From assembly GCA_017996515.1 (NCBI GenBank), contig JAGOGU010000076.1, forward strand, positions 1 to 6,959: DNA of 6,959 nucleotides, written 5' to 3'. A program made the translations under genes and the position numbers. The notes beneath the pieces were generated by a model that saw only the letters and a program-made list of their open reading frames with translations, searched no databases and had not been told where the DNA came from. Source of the stretch: Allobrachymonas sp. (GTDB lineage Bacteria; Pseudomonadota; Gammaproteobacteria; Burkholderiales; Burkholderiaceae_C). Positions 1 through 5,062 of the stretch are shown in pieces (the first letter of the stretch is position 1; the number at the start of each line of letters is the position of its first letter).

Positions 1-1
1 C

Positions 2-622
2 CAGGCGGCGTTGGCACCGGGCATCAAGGTGCGCATGGGCGTCAAGCCTTTGCGCCATGCGGGGCTGGGCGTGCCTTGCTATGCATGGAGCACTTCGCCC
101 TTGCGGCGCTATGTGGACTTGCTCAATCAGTGGCAGATCATCGCGGCCATTCGCCACGGCGCTACGGCGGCGTTGGTTGCGCCGTTCAAACCCAAGGATG
201 CGGCGTTGTTTGGCATCATCTCGGCGTTCGATGCCAGCTACAGCGGCTACGGTAGCTACCAGGCCAGCATGGAGCGTTTCTGGACGCTGCGCTACCTGCA
301 AGACCACGGCATCACCGAGCTGGAAGGCAGCGTGATCCGCGAAGGGCTGGTGCGCGCCAACACCTTGCCATTGGTCGTCAGCGTGCTGGGGGCGGACAAT
401 CTGCCGCGTCAGGCGCAGGTACGCATTCGGCTGGGCACCATCAACCTCATGGCCTTGGATGTCACGGGCACAGTCACCGCCTTGCTGGATGATGCGGTGG
501 CAGATACCACCGATGCCGAAGCGGAAGAAGGCGAAGAAGACGCCTTAGCCGCAGGCCCCTTGGTGCTGGCGGTGGATACCGACGAGGCTGCCGAAGCAGA
601 GCCGCCGCCCGCGCAAGTTTGA
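2..622 (+). CDS. RNB-domain (RNase II/R-type) exoribonuclease, C-terminal part; 5' end outside window
   Basis: The reading frame is open to the left edge, so this is the last 206 residues of a longer protein; the TTG at 11 is not a real start. Members of this family degrade RNA processively from the 3' end in the cytoplasm. The visible part begins near the end of the catalytic RNB domain: Y-A-W-S-T-S-P-L-R-R-Y-V-D-L (residues 27-40 of the fragment) matches the family's conserved Y-x-W-x-TSPxRRYxDL segment, where the arginines contact RNA. The MERFW segment and the downstream stretch rich in beta-strand residues (LPLVVSVLGADNLPRQ to about VTALLDD) fit the S1-like C-terminal region of RNase II-like enzymes. 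The last 40 or so residues are acidic and Ala/Pro-rich and probably disordered. The catalytic aspartates lie upstream and cannot be checked. It ends in TGA with no strong terminator directly after. Whether it is RNase II, RNase R or a Burkholderiales-specific RNB protein cannot be decided here. Confidence 0.88.
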   Translation, partial: QAALAPGIKVRMGVKPLRHAGLGVPCYAWSTSPLRRYVDLLNQWQIIAAIRHGATAALVAPFKPKDAALFGIISAFDASYSGYGSYQASMERFWTLRYLQDHGITELEGSVIREGLVRANTLPLVVSVLGADNLPRQAQVRIRLGTINLMALDVTGTVTALLDDAVADTTDAEAEEGEEDALAAGPLVLAVDTDEAAEAEPPPAQV

Positions 623-638
623 GACAACTTTCAAGCAT

Positions 639-668
639 ACAAAATCCGATACAAAGTATTGTTTTTGT
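639..668 (+). terminator. Weak possible terminator after the ribonuclease gene
   Basis: A short ATAC-AAA-GTAT hairpin (649-659) is followed by G and five T (662-666). An outer ACAAAA (639-644) can also pair with TTTTGT (663-668). The stem is AT-rich and short, so termination would be weak. It is placed correctly, 17-46 bases past the stop codon at 622, but could be chance in this AT-rich patch. Confidence 0.25.
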
Positions 669-717
669 GATGAACGCTTACACAACCGGATGGATGGTAT
701 GAAAAAATATGCAAGTG

Positions 718-737
718 TTGACATCGCAGGAGCGATG
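718..737 (+). promoter_or_regulatory. TTGACA hexamer overlapping a perfect 6-bp inverted repeat in the leader of the MliC-type gene
   Basis: A consensus -35-like TTGACA lies at 718-723. It overlaps a perfect inverted repeat, CATCGC (722-727), AGGA loop, GCGATG (732-737). No good -10 hexamer lies 16-18 bases downstream (the area reads CACACG), so promoter identity is doubtful. The repeat is not followed by a T-tract, so it is not a terminator. It could be an operator or an mRNA leader hairpin for the gene starting at 822. The rest of the 623-821 spacer shows no convincing gene. Confidence 0.2.
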
Positions 738-821
738 CCACACACGGTTTACGGGTTGCCGAGCCATTGACTTGCGCACGGCAGCAGTGAATGTTCGTTT
801 GTATCCAACAGGAGTCATGAG

Positions 822-1220
822 ATGAAGAAAATAGCTACTTGGGGTATGCCTTTGATCGCTGCATGGGCGCTGAGCGCCTGTGGCACTACATCGTCGAATG
901 CACCGGCGCAGCAACCAACGCAGCCGGTGGCAGCGACAGAAACCGCACCGCGCGCAGAGGCTGCTGTCGAACGCTTTACCTGTGAAAACGGCCTGAACGT
1001 GCAGCTTCGCCCTCTGGGACAAGACCAACTGGAATTGCATCTGGACGACAAGCGTGCCGCGTTGGTGCGCGCCGTGTCTGGCTCTGGTGAGCGTTATGTG
1101 GCCACGCAAGGTCTGTTTGGCCGTGGCGCCGAATGGCATCAGAAGGGTGGCGAAGCCTTCTTCAGCTTTACCGATGCCGGTGGCCGCAAGGTGGAAACAC
1201 CGTGTCGCGCGATGAACTGA
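822..1220 (+). CDS. Small lipoprotein with MliC-type (C-type lysozyme inhibitor) domain
   Basis: This 132-residue precursor starts at ATG 822, with AGGAG at 810-814 seven bases upstream. An earlier ATG at 817 reaches a stop after two codons and is discarded. Residues 1-20 form a lipoprotein signal peptide (MKK, a hydrophobic core, then lipobox L17-S18-A19-C20); Cys20 would be lipidated. Residues 21-50 are a Pro/Ala/Thr/Gln-rich linker. Residues 51-128 fit the MliC/PliC family: F-T-C-E-N-G (C54), a run of short beta-strands, S-G-S-G-E-R-Y (86-92), E-W-H-Q-K-G-G-E-A (104-112) and a closing Cys128 likely to pair with C54. In studied MliC proteins a Ser in the SG loop and a Lys in the xxKG loop insert into the lysozyme active site; S86 or S88 and K108 are the likely equivalents. 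The expected role is protection of peptidoglycan from host lysozyme. The gene stands alone, closed by a terminator at 1254-1282. The family call is by pattern, and activity is inferred. Confidence 0.8.
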   Translation: MKKIATWGMPLIAAWALSACGTTSSNAPAQQPTQPVAATETAPRAEAAVERFTCENGLNVQLRPLGQDQLELHLDDKRAALVRAVSGSGERYVATQGLFGRGAEWHQKGGEAFFSFTDAGGRKVETPCRAMN

Positions 1221-1253
1221 TTGCGCGTGGGCAACTGACCTTGCCGCTTCCAT

Positions 1254-1282
1254 AAAGCCCGATCGGATGATCGGGCTTTTTT
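1254..1282 (+). terminator. Strong rho-independent terminator after the MliC-type gene
   Basis: AAAGCCCGATC (1254-1264) pairs perfectly with GATCGGGCTTT (1269-1279) around a GGAT loop, giving an 11-bp stem with a run of six T at 1277-1282. It lies 33 bases past the stop codon at 1220. This separates the lipoprotein gene from the transporter genes, which therefore need their own promoter. Confidence 0.93.
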
Positions 1283-1327
1283 GTGTTCATTGAAACAGCT
1301 TAGGCTAGGTATGGGTACAAAAGAGTG

Positions 1328-1347
1328 ATAAAAATTAATATTTTTAT
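1328..1347 (+). promoter_or_regulatory. AT-rich perfect palindrome in the control region of the first binding-protein gene
   Basis: ATAAAAAT (1328-1335), TAAT (1336-1339) and ATTTTTAT (1340-1347) form a perfect inverted repeat with 8-bp arms, made only of A and T inside an otherwise GC-rich window. It directly abuts a TATGAT hexamer (1345-1350) that is one base from the sigma70 -10 consensus, although no good -35 is seen 16-18 bases upstream. It may be a repressor or activator site, an UP-like element, or just the AT-rich character of a promoter region. Confidence 0.35.
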
Positions 1348-1352
1348 GATTT

Positions 1353-1368
1353 AATAACGATTGTCATT
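1353..1368 (+). promoter_or_regulatory. Imperfect palindrome resembling a Fur-family box upstream of the first binding-protein gene
   Basis: AATAACGATTGTCATT is an imperfect palindrome: 12 of its 16 bases agree with its own reverse complement. Aligned by eye to the 19-base classical Fur box, the stretch 1353-1371 matches at 13 positions. If TATGAT at 1345-1350 is the -10, this site covers the expected transcription start near 1357, where a repressor would block initiation. A separate ATGA/TCAT pair (1346-1349 and 1364-1367) spans the same site with a 14-base spacer, two short of the NikR geometry. The identity of the regulator is a guess. Confidence 0.3.
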
Positions 1369-1391
1369 TTTTTAATACATTGAGGCAATCG

Positions 1392-3053
1392 ATGATGAAC
1401 ACACGTTTCCCTTTCCGTCCTTTGGCTTTGGTTTCTGTTGTGGGTGGTTTGCTCATGGGGCTGTCGGCCTGCGGTCCGCAGAGCCAGACGCCATCTGCCA
1501 AGGCAACCTCGGATGCTGCGACGGCGGCAGTGGCGCAAGAGCAGGCTGCGCCGGGCAAGCGCCTGATGTTGGCCGTCAAAGGCGAGCCGGAGCAGGGCTT
1601 TGACCCCATCAAAGGCTGGGGCGAATACGGCAATCCCCTGTTCCAGTCCACGCTGATCAAGCGGGATGCGGATCTGCGTCTGGAGGGCGATCTGGCTACG
1701 CAGTGGGGGCTATCCAAAGACGGCAAAACTTGGACAGTAACCATCCGCGACGATGCCAAATTTGCCGATGGCCAGCCGCTCACGGCAGAGGACGTGGCTT
1801 TCACGTTCGATACGGCGAAAAAAGCCGATTCGACCGTGGATTTGACCAATATGGCCAGCGCCAAAGCGCTGAACCCCACCACGGTGGAAATCACGCTGCA
1901 CAAGCCGCAAGTGACGTTCACGCATCTGTTGGCAACGCTGGGCATTGTGCCCAAGCATGCCTATGCCGATGGGTATGGCGAGGCGCCGGTAGGTTCGGGT
2001 CCTTTCAAATTCGTGTCGTGGAGCAAGGGGCAGCAGCTGATTGTGGAGCCTAACCCCCATTACTATGGCAAAAAACCTGAGTTTGAGCGCATCACCTTCC
2101 TGTTCACACAGGATGATGCCACTGTGGCCGCCGCCAAGGCTGGGCAGTTGCACGTTGCCAGTGTTGCGCCAGCGGTATCGAACGACGTGCCCGAGAAAAT
2201 GATCAAAGTGTCGGTCAAAACGGTGGATAACCGCGGCATCATGTTCCCGACCGTGCCCGCGCAAGGCAAAAAAACCGAAGAAGGGCTGGACTTGGGCAAC
2301 ACCGTCACGGCGGACGTGGCCATTCGCAAGGCAGTCAATATGGCAATCAACCGCCAGCAGTTGGTAGATGGCGTGCTGGGCGGCCACGGTGTGCCCGCCT
2401 GGGGTGTGGCCGACGGCTTGCCTTGGGACAACCCCGAGCACCGCCTGAGCGATGGCGATATGGAAGGCGCGAAAAAACTGCTGCAACAAGCGGGCTGGAA
2501 GCTGAATGCCAGCGGCGTACTCGAAAAAAATGGCGTGGAAGCGCGCATTCCCTTGCTGTATTTCTCGAACGACAGCACCCGCCAGGCGCTGGCGCTGGCC
2601 GTAGCCGATATGGTCAAGCCGCTGGGCATCGTGTTCGAGGTATCGGGCAAAACACGGGAAGAGGTCAAGCGCCTCAAGCACACCAGCGCGGTGCTGTACG
2701 GCTGGGGCCAACACAGCCCGATCGAAATGTTCAATCTGTATGCCAGCAGCCAGGCGGGCAGGGGCAGCTACAACGCGGGCTTTTACAACAACGCCAAAGT
2801 GGATGCGCACTTGAGCGCGGCAGAGCGCGCCGGCAGCTTCGATGAATCCTTGCCGCATTGGAAAAAGGCACAATGGGACGGCCAAACCGGCCTGGGTATG
2901 AAGGGCGATGCGCCTTGGGCTTGGCTGGTCAATCTCGACCACGTGTACTTTGTCGATAAATGCCTGGACATTGGTCCCCGCCAGCTCGAGCCGCACGGCC
3001 ACGGCTACCCCATTACCTGGAACGTGCAGGACTGGAAGTGGACGTGCAATTGA
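1392..3053 (+). CDS. ABC-transporter solute-binding lipoprotein, SBP_bac_5 (DppA/OppA/NikA) family, copy 1
   Basis: This 553-residue precursor captures the ligand in the periplasm for an ABC importer. ATG 1392 is chosen because GAGG at 1382-1385 sits six bases upstream; ATG 1395 is equally usable, and the in-frame TTG at 1380 falls in the ribosome site itself. Residues 1-27 are a lipoprotein signal with lipobox L24-S25-A26-C27, followed by an Ala/Thr/Gln linker to about residue 55. The SBP_bac_5 fold starts at K-R-L-M-L-A-V-K-G-E-P (56 on). Family landmarks are G-D-L-A-T-Q-W, D-G-K-T-W-T-V-T-I-R-D, F-A-D-G-Q-P-L-T-A-E-D-V, L-G-I-V-P-K-H-A-Y, G-S-G-P-F-K-F and T-R-Q-A-L-A-L-A-V-A-D-M. The C-terminus holds Cys524 and Cys552 (possible disulfide) and P-H-G-H-G-Y-P, with His535 and His537. 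Copy 2 at 3398-5062 is similar throughout. Nickel or another metal complex is the favoured ligand because of the downstream permease, but peptides cannot be excluded from this protein alone. No terminator follows it, so read-through into copy 2 is possible. Confidence 0.92.
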   Translation: MMNTRFPFRPLALVSVVGGLLMGLSACGPQSQTPSAKATSDAATAAVAQEQAAPGKRLMLAVKGEPEQGFDPIKGWGEYGNPLFQSTLIKRDADLRLEGDLATQWGLSKDGKTWTVTIRDDAKFADGQPLTAEDVAFTFDTAKKADSTVDLTNMASAKALNPTTVEITLHKPQVTFTHLLATLGIVPKHAYADGYGEAPVGSGPFKFVSWSKGQQLIVEPNPHYYGKKPEFERITFLFTQDDATVAAAKAGQLHVASVAPAVSNDVPEKMIKVSVKTVDNRGIMFPTVPAQGKKTEEGLDLGNTVTADVAIRKAVNMAINRQQLVDGVLGGHGVPAWGVADGLPWDNPEHRLSDGDMEGAKKLLQQAGWKLNASGVLEKNGVEARIPLLYFSNDSTRQALALAVADMVKPLGIVFEVSGKTREEVKRLKHTSAVLYGWGQHSPIEMFNLYASSQAGRGSYNAGFYNNAKVDAHLSAAERAGSFDESLPHWKKAQWDGQTGLGMKGDAPWAWLVNLDHVYFVDKCLDIGPRQLEPHGHGYPITWNVQDWKWTCN

Positions 3054-3203
3054 TGCCTGTCAAATGGCCGCGCGCGTTAATGGATCCGTTTCTTGCTGGA
3101 GCCGTTCATGTCGCGGCAATCGCCTTTTCAGCCTGCAAGCTGGCTGCGGTGGCGGTTAGGCAGTCAAGCCGATAGCCAGTTTGCGCCTGTGCCGCGAAGT
3201 ATG

Positions 3204-3226
3204 CGCATGCAAATGGCGTGCATGCG
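3204..3226. repeat. Perfect 7-bp inverted repeat in the intergenic region
   Basis: CGCATGC (3204-3210) and GCATGCG (3220-3226) are separated by nine bases, and two further G-T wobble pairs could extend the stem. There is no T-tract, so this is not a standard terminator. It could be an mRNA hairpin stabilising the 3' end of the copy 1 transcript, or chance. Confidence 0.3.
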
Positions 3227-3324
3227 TGCTGGTTGATGATGCTTCATTCCGCCTCGGGCGAAGCGAGCGCCGACAGGTTTGGATGGCGCGGCGGTTGAGC
3301 AAGGGGCAAAACAGGGCGCGAAAA

Positions 3325-3351
3325 GTGACAAATTGTATGAAGATATATGAA
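3325..3351 (+). promoter_or_regulatory. Possible sigma70 promoter of the second binding-protein gene
   Basis: GTGACA (3325-3330, five of six bases of the -35 consensus) and TATGAA (3346-3351, four of six of the -10) are 15 bases apart, which is shorter than ideal. Initiation would fall near 3358, leaving a leader of about 40 bases before ATG 3398. The location in the only AT-rich part of the gap supports a promoter here, but the exact elements are uncertain. Confidence 0.3.
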
Positions 3352-3372
3352 TTTGTGATAGCATACTCATAT
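3345..3372 (+). promoter_or_regulatory. NikR-like operator, ATATGA-N16-TCATAT
   Basis: ATATGA (3345-3350) and TCATAT (3367-3372) form a perfect inverted repeat separated by exactly 16 bases. The established enterobacterial NikR operator is GTATGA-N16-TCATAC, so five of six bases of each half-site and the spacing agree. The symmetry extends outward: GA at 3342-3343 pairs with TC at 3374-3375. The site overlaps the candidate -10 (3346-3351) and start point, the expected place for nickel-dependent repression by NikR. A further GTATGA half-site lies at 3335-3340, and TATGAA recurs at 3336 and 3346 with a 10-base period. The nikR gene itself is not in the window. Confidence 0.5.
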
Positions 3373-3383
3373 TTCATAAAAAC

Positions 3384-3397
3384 GGAGAAACCTTCTC
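3384..3397 (+). promoter_or_regulatory. Ribosome binding site folded into a small hairpin before copy 2
   Basis: The Shine-Dalgarno GGAGA (3384-3388) is nine bases from ATG 3398 and fixes that start. GAGAA (3385-3389) can pair perfectly with TTCTC (3393-3397) around an ACC loop, placing most of the ribosome site in a 5-bp stem that ends at the start codon. The stem is weak and probably opens easily, but it could tune translation. Confidence 0.45.
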
Positions 3398-5062
3398 ATG
3401 AAAGTCAACTTTGCTCCCTCTTTGCCTGCAAAAGCCTGTGCGGCGGCTTTTGCCGGTTCTTTGCTGACCTTGGCTGCCTGCTCGCAGCAATCCGCTCCTG
3501 CCAAAACCGATGCGTCGGCGCCTCAAGGGGCTTCATCTGCACCGGCCGCCAGCGCAGCTACGGCCAAGCGCCTGGTGTTGGCGATTCGGGGCGAGCCGGA
3601 TCAGGGCTTTGACCCCATCAAGGGCTGGGGCCAATATGGCAACCCACTGTTCCAATCCACCTTGCTCAAGCGCGATGCGCAGCTCCATCTGCAAGGCGAT
3701 CTGGCCACCAAGTGGGAGCTGTCGCAAGACGGCAAAACCTGGACGATCACCATCCGTGACGGCGTGAAATTCTCCGACGGCCAGCCGCTGACGGCTGACG
3801 ATGTGGTCTTTACCTACGAGCAGGGCGCCAAGGCAGCGGGCACGGTGGATATGGGTGAGTTTGCAAGCATCCAGGCCGTCAATCCCACCACGGTGCAAAT
3901 CACACTCAAAAAGCCGCACATCACGTTCGTGAACACGCTGGCAACGCTGGGCATCGTGCCCAAGCATGCCTACAACAAAGACAGCTATGCCGAAAACCCC
4001 ATCGGCTCGGGGCCGTTCAAATTCATCTCGTGGAACAAAGGCCAGCAGATGATGGTGGAGCCCAACCCCGACTACTACGGCAACAAGTCTGAATTCGAGC
4101 GCGTGACCTTCCTCTACACCGCCGAAGATGCTACCGTGGCCGCCGCGCGCGCAGGCCAGGTGAACATGGCCGTGGTCACGCCCGCTACGGCAGGCAATGT
4201 GCCCGAAAAAATGCAGCTGCTGGCAGTGGATTCTGTGGACAACCGCGGCATCGCGTTTCCGACAGAGCCATCGGGTAAAAAAACCGAATCCGGCCTCGCG
4301 ATTGGCAACGACGTCACCGCCGATATCGCCATCCGCAAGGCCATCAATATCGCGGTGGATCGCAAAAAACTGACCGAAGGTGTGCTGGGCGGCTATGGCA
4401 CGCCTGCCTGGGGCATTGCCGATGGCCTGCCTTGGGACAACCCCGAGCAGCGCCTGCCCGACAACGACATGGAAGGCGCCAAGGCCATGCTGGATGCCGC
4501 TGGCTGGAAAATGGGCGCCAACGGCGTGCGCGAGAAAAACGGCAAGCCCGCGCAATTTACCTTGCTCTACCCCGCGCACGACAACACCCGCCAGGCGCTG
4601 TCCGTGGCCGTGGCCGATATGCTCAAGCCGCTGGGCATTCAGATCAACGTGTCGGGCAAAAGCTGGGACGAGATTGAGCGCGACATGCACAGCACGCCTG
4701 TACTGATGGGCTGGGGTTCGCACGACCCGGTGGATCTGTACCGCGTGTACGCTGCCAAATTCTCGGGCGTGGAGTTTTACAACACCGGCTTCTACAAAAA
4801 CGCCACAGCCGACACACACATGGAAGCGGCGCAAGCCTCCAACAGCCTGGAAGCCTCTTTGCCGCACTGGAAAAACGCCGCCTGGGACGGCAAAACCGGC
4901 TTTGGCATGAAAGGCGATGCCGCCTGGGCATGGCTGGTCAATTTGCAGCACATCTACTTCGTGGATAAATGTTTGGATATTGGCCCGCGCCAGATTGAAC
5001 CGCATGGCCACGGGTATCCGATCACCTGGAACATGCAAGACTGGAAGTGGACATGCCAGTAA
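3398..5062 (+). CDS. ABC-transporter solute-binding lipoprotein, SBP_bac_5 (DppA/OppA/NikA) family, copy 2
   Basis: This 554-residue precursor is a paralogue of the protein at 1392-3053. Signal peptide residues 1-28 end in lipobox L25-A26-A27-C28, and a Ser/Ala/Pro linker runs to about residue 52. From K-R-L-V-L-A-I-R-G-E-P the two proteins align to the last residue with only one- or two-residue gaps. Identical stretches include Q-G-F-D-P-I-K-G-W-G, G-N-P-L-F-Q-S-T-L, A-D-G-L-P-W-D-N-P-E and D-K-C-L-D-I-G-P-R-Q. It keeps P-H-G-H-G-Y-P with His536 and His538, and the Cys525/Cys553 pair. Signal peptide and linker are diverged, and differences cluster where ligand contacts could lie (for example G-W-G-S-H-D-P-V-D-L-Y against G-W-G-Q-H-S-P-I-E-M-F). 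Its stop codon overlaps the permease start, so this copy is co-transcribed and probably translationally coupled with the transporter; copy 1 is the added or accessory binding protein. The NikR-like site upstream suggests a nickel-related ligand. Confidence 0.93.
   Translation: MKVNFAPSLPAKACAAAFAGSLLTLAACSQQSAPAKTDASAPQGASSAPAASAATAKRLVLAIRGEPDQGFDPIKGWGQYGNPLFQSTLLKRDAQLHLQGDLATKWELSQDGKTWTITIRDGVKFSDGQPLTADDVVFTYEQGAKAAGTVDMGEFASIQAVNPTTVQITLKKPHITFVNTLATLGIVPKHAYNKDSYAENPIGSGPFKFISWNKGQQMMVEPNPDYYGNKSEFERVTFLYTAEDATVAAARAGQVNMAVVTPATAGNVPEKMQLLAVDSVDNRGIAFPTEPSGKKTESGLAIGNDVTADIAIRKAINIAVDRKKLTEGVLGGYGTPAWGIADGLPWDNPEQRLPDNDMEGAKAMLDAAGWKMGANGVREKNGKPAQFTLLYPAHDNTRQALSVAVADMLKPLGIQINVSGKSWDEIERDMHSTPVLMGWGSHDPVDLYRVYAAKFSGVEFYNTGFYKNATADTHMEAAQASNSLEASLPHWKNAAWDGKTGFGMKGDAAWAWLVNLQHIYFVDKCLDIGPRQIEPHGHGYPITWNMQDWKWTCQ

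Larger units (their letters stand above)
3054..3397 (+). other. 344-bp intergenic region between the two binding-protein genes; no convincing gene
   Basis: The first 270 or so bases are GC-rich like coding DNA, but every open frame here is short, has no ribosome site, or is a shadow running into copy 2. No intrinsic terminator is seen. A perfect inverted repeat, CGCATGC (3204-3210) and GCATGCG (3220-3226) with a 9-base loop, has no T-tract. From about 3320 the base composition turns AT-rich and contains the promoter and operator region of the second binding-protein gene. The GC-rich part could be a decayed remnant left when the binding-protein gene was duplicated, but nothing in it is recognisable. 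Confidence 0.6.

Noticed and set aside
699..770. Possible 23-residue peptide starting MKKYASVDIAG in the 623-821 spacer
   Set aside because: The start has only a weak GGATGG upstream, the peptide has no hydrophobic or known signature, and an open frame of this length is expected by chance.
678..1253. Minus-strand open frame of 191 codons opposite the MliC-type gene
   Set aside because: It has no recognisable domain and lies opposite a lipoprotein gene with a ribosome site, lipobox and terminator.
1344..1371. NikR operator upstream of copy 1
   Set aside because: The TATGA and TCAT half-sites are present but separated by 14 rather than 16 bases and lack the outer bases, so the geometry does not fit NikR.
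1710..3002. Long minus-strand open frame (430 codons) opposite copy 1
   Set aside because: It is a shadow produced by the codon bias of a GC-rich gene. A similar frame opposite copy 2 (3533-5038) resembles it only because the sense genes are paralogous. The sense proteins have clear family motifs and signal peptides.
2960..3175. Possible remnant of the permease start overlapping the end of copy 1, in the same relative frame as the real permease after copy 2
   Set aside because: Only the few codons shared with the binding-protein end are similar. The following residues do not resemble the permease and contain no His-rich stretch, so there is no evidence of a duplicated permease fragment.
3204..3226. 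The intergenic hairpin as a terminator for copy 1
   Set aside because: No T-tract follows the stem, and it lies 150 bases past the stop codon.
3181..3612. Plus-strand open frame of 143 codons across the intergenic region into copy 2
   Set aside because: It runs through the AT-rich promoter and operator region and then overlaps copy 2 in another frame, with no domain or convincing start.
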